Assembly: GCA_019915015.1 (NCBI GenBank)
Contig: JAHBBC010000006.1
Coordinates: forward strand, 248,001 to 312,000
DNA from: Auriscalpium vulgare
Lineage: Eukaryota > Basidiomycota > Agaricomycetes > Russulales > Auriscalpiaceae
Direction of reading: 5' to 3'
DNA length: 64,000 nucleotides
A program made the translations under genes and the position numbers. Shown piece by piece: positions 22,976 through 33,659 of the stretch. Position 1 is the stretch's first letter. The number at the start of each line of letters is the position of its first letter. The notes under the pieces were generated by a model. It was given only the letters and a program-made list of their open reading frames with translations. It did not search any database and was not told the origin of the DNA.

Positions 22976-23535
22976 GGCGGGGGTGCGACTCGGGGACGCC
23001 TCAATCAGCAGGGACGTATCCCACGTGACGATCCTGCCACGCTGTAGCGTCGTCGCGCCGTCGGAGCGTCGGGAGATAAAGGGAAAGAAAGAGCCCGCGT
23101 TAGTGTAGTGCCTTGCGCCCGCATGTATGTCGTTGAATGCCTCCCAATGCGAGTATTGAACTTGCGACGCGTTACCCGCTTGTGCGACGCCAGTGTACCG
23201 TGGTCGCGCCCCGTGGGAGGGGCGGGCGCCAACGACTTGTGCGATTTCGCTCGCGCCAGCGACACGTGCCCGCCACGCGGCGTCGGAGCCGCGCGTGACG
23301 TCCCGCACCGGTCCGGGGCATATCGCGGGATCAAATCAACGATCGCTGATCAGATCGCGGATCGACCCGGCATCGTGGGCGCTCGGAGGCAAAACCAGCG
23401 CTCTGGCCAGGCCACGCGGCCGGTCGCTCCCACGCACGCGCCATTGTTCGTGCGCCTGTGGCGAAGTCGCCGTCGCCCTTCTTCCTTTTCCCCCTCTCAC
23501 TCGCTCCCTCACCCGCTCCCCCGATTCACCCTGCC
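22976..23535. other. Intergenic region between antisense genes beta and gamma
   Basis: A GC-rich stretch ends in a strong pyrimidine-rich leader (about 23470-23530) just before the gamma ATG. Open frames cross it but share no signature with anything I know. I take it as the promoter region. Confidence 0.45.
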
Positions 23536-25758
23536 ATGGACGCCGCAGCCATCGCCGATGCCACCGCCACTCGCGCCATGCTGGACCTCCAGCTGGGGTT
23601 GCTCGGGCCCATGGCTCGTGACGCCACCTCCGAGGCCCAGCTCGCTTTGCTGCGCCCGCAGGTCCGCCAGCTCCTGGTGCGTCCGCCCCCTTTCTAGCTC
23701 CTCGAGCATTGCTGACCCTACTCCGTCTTGCGGCTCTACAGCGTTCCTATTACGACGCTCGCGGTCGCGGCGTGACGTTCTCGGCCGTAGGAAACACGCG
23801 CGCGCTACGACGCGCTCGAAGAAGCCGTCCGTCCACCGCCCCTGTTCCTCGACGAGGCGGACGACGAGATGGAGGAGGGCGATCCGCCGGCTGGGGCTAC
23901 CCCCCCAGCGCCCCACGCCTCGCCACCCCCGGTTGCCACCTCGGCCATCCCCGCCGCGACGAATGTCGGTGAGGGAACGTCGGGGGACGAGGGCGCCCCG
24001 CTCGCTCGTTCCCGCCCCAAGGTGCGTACTCGACTTGTCGCCGGTGCCGCTGCCGCTAACTCCGTCCTTCCTGTCGCTCCTCAGGCTCGTCGCGTGCCCG
24101 CCAACCGCGCAGAGGTGGTGCTGCGGCGCTTAGTACCGCCTCCCTCACCTCCCTCCGCTCGGAGTCAGCGCCACGCCGCGCGCGCCGCTGCGCCGACCGT
24201 GCCCGCGTCCGCCAAAGTCGCCGGGAAGTGTCGTGCCTCACGATCGCCCATGCCCCTTTCGTCTCCTCGCACGCCGCCTCGCTCCCGTCCCACCCGCGGT
24301 CGCCCAGCCAAGAAGGGCCGTCCTACGCCTGCGCCCGTCGCGCCGAGCCCCTCCCGACACAGCTCCCCTTCGCCCTCGCCCGCTGCCGGCCTCGACGAAT
24401 CGCTGTCCGACGCGGTCGACAGCGATGGCGACGCGATGTATCACAAGTCGGTCGCCCGTCCCACGAATACCGAGCGGTACGCCGGCGAGCGTATCAAAGT
24501 GAGTCGCCTCCTTTCTCTTCGCGGGTACCCTCTACTAATCCCTCTCTCGCCTCTCCCAGACCTCTACCCGTTGCGTGCGTTGTGAAACGCACTTCAAGCA
24601 GGGGCCCAAGCGGTGCGAGTTCAAACCGCACCTGCCCCAGAAGTGCATTCGATGCCGCGCGCAGCGGAAGGCCTGTGGCGGCGCTGTGTTCGCCGACGGA
24701 TCGCGACCTCGCCCACCCCCTGCTCGCTCTAGCCGCGGGCGTCCTGGCCGTGCTCGGGCCGTCTCCCGTGCCCCTCGCTCGCGCTCGGCTCCACGCGCCG
24801 CGGTGATGTCGTCCACCGCCCGCCTGCTAGAGGATCTGCTCGCGTCCGGCGACTCGATCGGTGAGTTTTCCCTTGTCTCCCTCCTTATCTCTTTCGTCTA
24901 ACGTCCTTCGTTCCTTACCCAGATCCCCCGCGCCGTGCCCGCGACCTGCTGGCCGAGGTCTTGTCTTCCGTAGACGCGGACGCGGGCCGGTTTGAGTCGC
25001 TTCCGGCCGCCGCTCGCTTCCCCGAGGGCGCAGAGTCCATCGCTCTCGTCCAAGCGGAGCTGGACGCCAGTCGGACGACCCTCCTGTTGTGGCCATACCG
25101 CCACGACCGTCTTCTCCTCCGCTGGGCGCAGCTCACGCACCGGTATGGCGCCCGGGACACTTCCGACGTCCCTGCCTCCGTCGCCGGTCGTTCCCTTTCC
25201 CCTCCCGGCTCGCCCGTCGCTGGACCCAGCAGGTTGCATGGCCCCGACTCTCCGACCATCGCCACCCTCCCTCCTAGCTCCGTCGCCGGCTCGGCACCTG
25301 GTGCGGCATCCGCCAGCGACAATGAGGAGGACGAGCTGGAACCGGCTCGCCCCCCTTCTCCGTCATCGCGCGGGTCGCCCGTCCCCGCGGCCACTTCCTT
25401 GCGCACCTACGGTCGCCCGCGTGCCGTTCGTGCCACCTCGGCGTCCGACGAGGCGGAGGCCCTTCCCGCCGACAGCGGCGTCACCCTCGATCCCGTCGCT
25501 GGGCCGTCGAGTGTTGGCACTGCTGGTGGGGTGGAGGAGGACGACGATAGCGAGGTTGCGGCGGCCGCCGGCCCCGCGGCCGGAGGCGATGTCGAGGCGG
25601 AGGAAGAGAGTGATGAGGAGGAAGAGAGCGATGAGGAGGAAGAGAGCGATGAGGAGGAAGAGAGCGAGGACGGCGACGAGAGTGAGGACGGCGACGAGAG
25701 CGAGGACGGCGACGTGCCTGGCGCTGCTGTTGTGGAGGATATGGACATCGACGAGTAG
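23536..25758 (+). CDS. Antisense gene gamma of Gypsy-1a (unknown function, cysteine cluster, acidic tail)
   Basis: I do not recognise the product. In-frame exons: 23536-23676, 23791-24021, 24085-24498, 24560-24860, 24923-25758 (640 residues). The first intron is long (114 nt) in this model, and the 24022-24084 intron is in frame and could be retained. Residues about 266-300 hold C-x2-C-x10-C-x9-C-x2-C-x6-C; its first half (C-x2-C-x10-C) matches the Gypsy-2 antisense protein. A Ser/Pro/Arg-rich region precedes it, and the C-terminus is an acidic repeat. It is tail to tail with pol, as in Gypsy-2, so it is the positional counterpart of that gene. Confidence 0.72.
25597..25720 (+). repeat. Tandem repeats encoding the acidic tail of gamma
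   Basis: An 18-bp unit encoding SDEEEE is repeated about three times, followed by an 18-bp unit encoding SEDGDE repeated about three times. All units keep the frame. Confidence 0.8.
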
Positions 25759-26034
25759 GTTTGAATCCCGTACTGTTTTTCTGTTTTACTTCTGCTTCTC
25801 CCTCGCTCCTCTTGTACGATAGGTGTTCCCTTCTTGCTGCCTTGTCTTCCTCGCTATCTCGCGCCCTACAGCCGACGTGTTTTTCTTGTTTTTACCTACC
25901 TTGTTGCTAAAATAAAATAAAGTGTTCCCCCACCGCAAAAGGCAGAAGGAAATAATCGCTAGTGCGTTCTGTCAGCCATAGTATCGTGTCCGCGGTGTAT
26001 CTCCTTAGCCTACTCCATTACTTATTCGTACACT
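25759..26034. other. Tail-to-tail spacer between gamma and Gypsy-1a pol
   Basis: It is AT-richer, with an aaaataaaataaa stretch near 25910 that could serve as a polyadenylation region for gamma. No coding potential is seen. Confidence 0.45.
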
Positions 26035-26065
26035 CCCCCCGACTGAAACTGCTGCCCCCAGCAGT
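26035..26065 (-). promoter_or_regulatory. Hairpin/PPT module 3, just downstream of pol
   Basis: On the element strand, stem ACTGCTG/CAGCAGT with loop GGGG (26048-26065) is followed by TT, then CAGT and CGGGGGGAG. It lies about 13 nt after the pol stop codon. The spacer is shorter than in the other modules (2 nt, against 5). Confidence 0.65.
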
Positions 26066-26078
26066 GGCCACCTGCTCG

Positions 26079-27780
26079 TCAACCGACGCTGCCATTTTCG
26101 GCGGTATCGCTCGCTGCGTCCGACTCGTCGCTACCTGTGCTGCGTAATTCCTGTGCTCGCGCGTCGGCCTCAGTCCGCCCGAGAAGCTCGTTAAGTCTTC
26201 GGGTTGGGACGTCGATGAACTCCGGTAACGGCGGCAGCGCCATTCGCGGTCTCGCAAAGTACGGTATGACGCGAAACTCTGCGGTGGGCCTGTCGAAGAC
26301 CGCCCCGTGCATGTCGCACAGGACGTACGGTCCGCCGCGTCGACGCCCGATCACGATGAACGGCCCATCGTAGCGCGGCAGCATCTTGCGGTCGAGGGAT
26401 TTCTCGAACTGCGTGAACCTTACCAGTACGAGATCGCCGCGCTGGAAGTTATATGTCTTGATAGATGCCTCGTGATCTCTCTCAAATACCAGCGCGTCGT
26501 TCCGCCGCTTGTCGAACACCTTCGAGTGGAGTGTGCGAAGCTGTGATCGACGTTTTTGTAGCGCAACGGCCCGACGGGCGATTAAATCCGTGGTCGATAG
26601 GATAGAGTCGGGCGGTGGCAGAAGGTAAGTTGCTTCGACAATGTCGAGTGGCATCAATGCCTGCGTGCCCGTCGCCGCAAAATAGGGGGAGCAGCCCATC
26701 CGCCTGCGCGTTGTGATTCTGTCCGCCCAGAACACCGAGTGCGCGACCGTAGCCCATTTGCTCGCGTCGCCGTCGGCCGCCTTATACAATGCCTGCCGAA
26801 CGTCGAAATGCGATCGCTCCACGATCCCGTTCGAGCGCGAGTTGTATCCCGAGATGCGAATGTGCTGGACGCCGTAATCTTCTTTGAGGTGCTTCATCGC
26901 CGCCAGGTACGGCGTCCCATTATCTGTCACAATCTCTCGGAGCGCACCCCAGCGGCACAGGACGTCCTCAAATATCCATCGAGCGAGTGACTTGGCGTTT
27001 TCCTGCCGTAGCATACGCCACTCGGGGAAGTGCGAGACTGAGCATCTGCCTTGGACGATGTACTTAAAGCCCCTCGAGGCCGGCATGTGCATAGTGTCCG
27101 CGTACATTTTGGAGAACAAGGGCGCCGGCGTCGTGACCGTGGGGGGAATGAGTACGTGCTTGACCTGTCGCACCTGGCAAATATGGCATGATCGTACAAA
27201 CCATGCGACGTCGCGATCCATGTACGGCCACCAGAAGCGTTCGAGGAGAAACATCTTGGTCGGGTACGCGCCGCGATGTCCGACATCGTCGTGACAGGCC
27301 TTCAGAGCCCCTATGCGGCGTTCCGGGGGTAGGACGAGTTGGTGGCGGCCCTGCGGCTCCTTGCGAAAGAGACTCGTGCCGTCAAGGAAGAACTCGGTGC
27401 AGTACCGCAGGAACGTCGCGTACTCTTGGTCGGAAAAGCCATCCGGCCGCTGGAGCGTGTTGTGCCATTCCCGAACTCGCACAATTCGTTCGTCGGCTTG
27501 CTGCGCCTTGATGTCGCGGTCGACGGCGTCGTAAGACAGCTCCGTCGGGGCGGCCTGGGTGACGAACGTCGCGATCGCGGCCCTTGGGTGGTCGCGTGGG
27601 TCCCCCGACCGTGGCCTTGTACTGCGCGGTACGTATGCGTTCACGAGGTGAATGAATCCATACATCGCGTCGACCCAGTCCTCGAACCCGTCGTGCTCGT
27701 TTTCTGCCACGTCGCCCGGTTGGCGCCTTCGTCGTGACATTCCGTCAGGCCCATGAAACAGGCCGGGCACGTGAACGAGG
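26079..27780 (-). CDS. pol: Gypsy-1a Pol, C-terminal part (integrase)
   Basis: The frame enters from the Z insertion at 27780 and ends at 26079. It begins LVHVPGLFHGPDG, which continues FHFVLV from the other side of Z once the duplicated 7 bp are removed. Visible are the HHCC region (HDDVGHRG...CHICQVRQ), the integrase core with Asp in YADTMHM, Asp in TDNGTPY and Glu in NGIVERSH, and a C-terminal RYDGPFIV module. There is no chromodomain. The tail is acidic. No frameshift or stop is seen, so only Z breaks this ORF. Confidence 0.92.
27774..27780. repeat. Target duplication of Z, left
   Basis: AACGAGG here and at 33660-33666. It is 7 bp, or 8 bp with one mismatch. Confidence 0.75.
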
Positions 27781-28557
27781 CAACACTGGGGAGTAGTTTA
27801 GTGCACTATGTCCCTACAGTTGTAACAAGTGGGTGGTGTCATAGGCAGGTAGGATAGTGAAGTGCAAGTATAGGGCAGTATAGTGCACTATAGTGCATAT
27901 ATCAGTACTATAGTGTCCTTGGATGCACTATAGTAGTAGCATGACTATAAGGACCATTGTATGTTTGCACCAATATAATGGGCTTTGAAAATGGTATAAA
28001 TAATGGTGTAGACATGTTGAAGAGAGCCGTTGCTACGCACGGCAGGCGATTCCATCCAAGCATAGTTAATAATGTTATGGTGAGTATATGATGTATTTGA
28101 AAATGTGACTATAAATACCAGCAACAAAGTAAAGATGCCTTGGGAATGCAAAATTCTCAGTCTTCCCTCAATTATTTGTTCAGTTGTACATGAGGAAACA
28201 AAGAGGGAGCTATGGTTTATATATACTTACAAGTGATGTCTATTCATTTGGAGTTCAACAATTTTAGAGTTTGTTATTTGCAGAAGGAGTGGTGAAGGAA
28301 AGCATTTGTAGCAAACATGTGGCTTATAAGGATGGATGATATACTGACCTAAATCTACATGAACAATGATCTGAGGTCAAATTTACTACATATGGCGTTA
28401 GTTCAGAAGCCAATAGAGCAGTCAATATTGAATTGTTAATGTATATGGCACCCAGGCCATGAACAAACACAAGCAACAATATTGAATCTTTAATCTATGC
28501 TACACTCGAAAGTAATCAAACCCTAAGCCTACTGAGGCGAGCCACTTCTTGAATTCA

Positions 28558-31260
28558 CATAATACCACCAGGACAGATTTTTAATTCAAAGCACAGCGAA
28601 ATGCACTCAGCCCCATTTAAATTTACATCAAACCACCAGGCTAGAATTTCAGTTCAGATCACACCGGAATGCACTCAGCCCCTGTTTAAATTCACATCGC
28701 ACCACCGGGCTGGATTTTTAATTCAGATCACACCAAAATGCACTCAGCCCCTGTTTTAATTCACATCATGCCACCGGGCTGAATATTTAATTCAAAGCAC
28801 AACAAAATGCACTCAGCCATGTTGATATTCATATCAGACGAGTAGGGTGGATTTTTAATTCAGATCATACCAAAATGCACTCAGCCCCTGTTTTAATTCA
28901 CATCATGCCACCGGGCTGAATATTTAATTCAAAGCACAACAAAATGCACTCAGCCATGTTGATATTCATATCAGATGACCAGGGTGGATTTTTAATTCAG
29001 ATCATACCAAAATGCACTCAGCCCCTGTTTTAATTCACATCATGCCACCGGGCTGAATATTTAATTCAAAGCACAACAAAATGCACTCAGCCATGTTGAT
29101 ATTCATATCAGACGACCAGGGTGGATTTTTAATTCAGATCATACCAAAATGCACTCAGCCATGTTGATATTCATATCAGACTACCAGGGTGGATTTTGAT
29201 TCAGATCACACCAAAATGCACTCAGCCCCTGTTTTAATTCACATAATCCCACTGGGCTGAATATTTAATTCAAAGCACAACAAAATGCACTCAGCCATGT
29301 TGATATTCATATCAGACGAGTAGGGTGGATTTTTAATTCAGATCATACCAAAATACGCTCAGCCCCTGTTTTAATTCACATCATGCCAATGGGCTGAATA
29401 TTTAATTCAAAGCACAACAAAATGCACTCAGCCATGTTGATATTCATATCAGACGAGTAGGGTGGATTTTTAATTCAGATCATACCAAAATGCACTCAGC
29501 CCCTGTTTTAATTCACATCATGCCACCGGGCTGAATATTTAATTCAAAGCACAACAAAATGCACTCAGCCATGTTGATATTCATATCAGACGACCAGGGT
29601 GGATTTTTGATTCAGATCACACCAAAATGCACTCAGCCCCTTTTTTAATTCACATCATGCCACCAGGCTGAATATTGAATTCAGATCACACCAAAATGCA
29701 CTCAGCCCCTGTTTTAATTCACATCATGCCACCGGGCTAGATATTTAATTCAAAGCACAACAAAATGCACTCAGCCCTCTTGATATTCATATCAGACGAC
29801 CAGGGTGGATTTTTGATTCAGATCACACCAAAATGCACTCAGCCATGTTGATATTCATATCAGACGACCAGGGTGGATTTTTGATTCAGATCACACCAAA
29901 ATGCACTCAGCCCCTTTTTAATTCACATCATGCCACCAGGCTGAATATTTAATTCAAAGCATAACAAAATGCACAAAGCCCCTGTTTTCATTTACATCAT
30001 GCCACTGGGCTGATCAAAGCACACCAAAATGCACTCAGCCCCATTTAAATTTACATCAAACCACCAGGCTGGATTTTCAGTTCAGATCCCACCAGAATGC
30101 ACCCAGCCCCTGTTTAAATTCACATCAAACCACCGGGCTGGATTTTTAATTCAGATCACACCAAAATACGCTCAGCCCCTGTTTTAATTCACATCATGCC
30201 AATGGGCTGAATATTTAATTCAAAGCACAACAAAATGCACAAAGCCCCTATTTTCATTCACATCATGCCACTGGGCTGAATATTTCATTCAAAGCACATC
30301 AAAATGCACTCAGCCCCATTTTAATTTACATCAAACCACCAGGCTGGATTCGGATCACACCGGAATACACCCAGCCCCTGTTTAAATTCACATCACACCA
30401 CCGGGCTGGATTTTTAATTCAGATCACACCAAAATGCACTCAGCCCCTGTTTTAATTCACATCATGCCACCAGGCTGAATATTGAATTCAGATCACACCA
30501 AAATGCACTCAGCCCCTGTTTTAATTCACATCATGCCACCAGGCTGAATATTGAATTCAGATCACACCAAAATGCACTCAGCCCCTGTTTTAATTCACAT
30601 CATGCCACCGGGCTAGATATTTAATTCAAAGCACAACAAATGCACTCAGCCCTCTTGATATTCATATCACACCAAACCAGAATGCACTCAGCCCCTGTTT
30701 TAATTAATATCACACCACCGGGCTGAATATTTCATTCAGATCACACTGAAATGCACTCAGCCCTGTTTAAATTCACATCAGATGACCAGGGTGGATTTTT
30801 AATTCAGCTCACATAGAAATGCACTCAGCCCTGTTGAAATCTGCATCACACCACTTGGATGGATTTTTAATTGAGATCACAAAAAAATGCACTCAGCCTT
30901 GTATAAATTCACATCATGCCACACCAGAATGCTCTCAGCCCCTGTATTAATTCACATTATGCCACCAGGCTGGATATTTAATTTGGATCACACCTAAATG
31001 CACTCAGCTCCTGTTTTAATCTATATCACACCACCAGGCTGGATTCTTAATCCATATCACCAAAATGCTCCCAGCTCCTATTTTGTGTTATATCATACCA
31101 CATTGCTGATTTTTAATTTTGGTTATACCAAAATGCACTCAGCCTCTGTTTGGATTTATATTAATTTATATCACACCGCAAGGTTGAATATTTGTTTCAG
31201 ATCACCCTTCAGCCCCTGTTTGGATTCATATCATACAACAAGGTTCAATGTTTGATTCAT
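28558..31260. repeat. 69-bp tandem array of REP-1B
   Basis: About 2.7 kb of the unit that starts cagatcacaccaaaatgcac, roughly 38 units. Block order differs from REP-1A, with local duplications of 2-3 unit blocks, as expected from unequal exchange or slippage. Units degenerate towards the right. Confidence 0.85.
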
Positions 31261-31910
31261 ATGCCACTAAAATGTTCTCAGTCTCAGCGCCTTCCTAGAT
31301 TTATATTGACTATCTATGTTGACTATTCAATCAAATTCAAACCGGACTACACTTGGCCCCTGTTTCAATATATATTGCACCAGAGCCTCAATTTTTAATT
31401 TATATTGTCAGCCCCGCAGAGAGCAGAGGTGACAATACTGAATTCTTAATTCAAAAGCATAGTCTCAATTTCATAAAGCAACACCTCACAGTGTGCTCAT
31501 CCAAATATCATGAAAGCAAGAGATTATGTGACAAGGAATGCAAAATCTTGCAACTAATGTTGATATGTTCACAATGTCATCACAATAATTTCAATGATTA
31601 AAACAGCAAGCGATCTTTTTAGTATTTAAAAAACATGAAGATAACAGCCTGAACATCATAAACTAACTCCTCACGATCTGCTCATTCAAATTTCATGAAA
31701 CAACCACCATTCGAAAGCTGTTCCTCGTACCTTCCCAATGGTACAAAGCAATCGCAAATCCAACTCGTTTCCACGAAGATATAAGAGTAAAACTGTCGAC
31801 CGGAAAAACTCGGGTGTGTGCCCGGGTGAAACCGTAAACTGTACTTTACTTCGGACTCCGACGGCATATTTTTCTGCTCGAAAGAACTGATTCCAAATAT
31901 GGAATCAGAA
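31261..31910. other. Right arm of REP-1B (non-coding)
   Basis: It is the counterpart of 18501-19151 with few differences. No gene is seen. Confidence 0.65.
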
Positions 31911-32340
31911 TGCACAGGTGGAACTGCTATATAGAGGTAATTTAGCAGAATATATCTGGTTAATGGTAGAGAGCTGTAGGGCAATCACTGGCCAATGGAT
32001 CCCATGGGTTTATGTACTATAGTGAATCCATAATATATTACAGAAATGCTGGGATATATGCACCTTCTCTCCATTCAAATGAGCTCTATAAATTCGGATA
32101 ATATTACAGCATGTGGCTTAGTAGAGTGCATATGTGACCTGAATTTACCAGAATATAGGGGGTCAGTTCTGAGGAGTTGTGCAGTGCGCACTGTATCAGA
32201 TATTCATCTACTGTAGTGATGTTATACTCTTGAAAGCTTTATTAATTTGTTATGGGATGACTGGGCATTCATAAATCATGACAAAAACGGTGAGCATATG
32301 TACTACACATGCCACTGCTGTCTGAATTTATCATAATATC

Positions 32341-32999
32341 TGAAGCCATTGGTGAGCCACACCAAGGCATATAGATTTGTGCACTATAGTGGTGATCTAA
32401 TTGGTTGGCCACAAAAGCATATGATGTGTCCAATAGCTCTCCAGTACTTGGTCAATATAATCCACAGATATTATAGAGCATTCACAGACCATGCCCCACC
32501 CAATGCTCAAAATATGGGAATTCTATCTAGAGTTGGCAGAAAGTGCTGTACTTCCACTCTCATACAGCCTGTGATGTCTGAGTTATCCTTGTCCCAGGGT
32601 GATCCAGTTTATGATCAGGCATATGGATATAAATGGCTATGTCTTTTACAGAGGATGAGCTTGACCTCAAGTAAGCTTCATGGATCATGGCTCATTGAAA
32701 AATAAACAATCATTCCAGTTCACACATATGCTTGGATAGATGGGACAGGGACATATGGATCATTTAGGCTGTATCAAAGGATCAGAAGTATGGTACTATA
32801 TACCAATTGCATGCAAGAACACAAAACTTTCAGGGATGGAAGGGGCATGGTGTAATAGTGCTCTGGAATATCTAGGGATTTGTTTCCCCAAGTATTGAGG
32901 AGCTATTCAGTGCTGAAAAAGTTTGAGGATAGAAGCAAGCTAAATAACACTATAGTGTATAAGTATATATGCATTGGTGCGGCTTGCCATTAGTCTTAA
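32341..32999. other. Core of Z between its inverted repeats
   Basis: About 660 bp, AT-rich. The longest open frame (32349-32705, 118 codons) has no recognisable domain, and I do not call it a gene. Confidence 0.5.
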
Positions 33000-33659
33000 A
33001 TATTATGATAAATTCAGACAGCAGTGGCATGCGTGGTACATATGCTCACCTTTTTTGTCATGATTTATGAATGCCCAGTCATCCCATAACAAATTAAGAA
33101 AGCTTTAAAGAGTATAATATCACTGTAGTAGATGAATATCTGATACAGTGTGCACTGCACAACTCCTCAGAAATGTCCCCCTGTATTCTGGTAAATTCAG
33201 ATCACATATGCACTCTACTAAGCCACATGCTGTAATATTATCCGAATTTATGGAGCTCATTTGAATGGAGAGAAGGTGCATATATCCCAGCATTTCTGTA
33301 ATATATTATGGATTCACTATAGTACATAAACCCATGGGATCCATTGGCCAGTGATTGCCCTACAGCTCTCTACCATTAACCAGATATATTCTGCTAAATT
33401 ACCTCTATATAGCAGTTCCACCTGTGCATCTACACCATTATTTATACCATTTTCAAAGCCCATTATATTGGTGCAAACATACAATGGTCCTTATAGTCAT
33501 GCTACTACTATAGTGCATCCAAGGACACTATAGTACTGATATATGCACTATAGTGCACTATACTGCCCTATACTTGCACTTCACTATCCTACCTGCCTAT
33601 GACACCACCCACTTGTTACAACTGTAGGGACATAGTGAATAAACTAAGCCCCACAGCCC

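Larger units (their letters stand above)
28013..31910 (-). mobile_element. REP-1B, Helitron-like element inside Z
   Basis: This 3898-bp copy of REP-1 has the same ends as REP-1A (28013 catgttgaagaga, 31910 ggaatcagaa). It carries the terminal hairpin at 28026-28043 and no nested insertion. The intact target is read from the opposite arm of Z: on the element strand it inserted between A and T (gca/tctac) with no further duplication. It holds a longer 69-bp array than REP-1A. Confidence 0.8.
27781..33659. mobile_element. Z, foldback-type element with long inverted repeats
   Basis: The terminal inverted repeats are about 660 bp. The left arm is 27781-28012 plus 31911-32340, split by REP-1B, and the right arm is 33000-33659. 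They are near-perfect inside a more diverged outer 25-30 bp. The outer parts are rich in the motif cactatagtgc. Without REP-1B the element is 1981 bp. The core (32341-32999) has no transposase, so it is non-autonomous. A 7-8 bp target duplication suggests a hAT-like or related transposase in trans; this is inference. Confidence 0.8.

Noticed and set aside
23742..23790. Short second exon of antisense gene gamma beginning RSYYDAR
   Set aside because: Using the acceptor at 23740-23741 leads out of frame with the downstream acidic and Cys-rich parts. The acceptor at 23789-23790 keeps the frame.
20215..25758. Envelope-like gene in Gypsy-1a
   Set aside because: The genes are on the opposite strand, spliced, and lack a signal peptide and membrane segments.
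27803..33640. CACTA transposon based on the CACTATG motif near the ends
   Set aside because: The inverted repeats extend about 23 nt further out, and the duplication is 7 bp (not 3).
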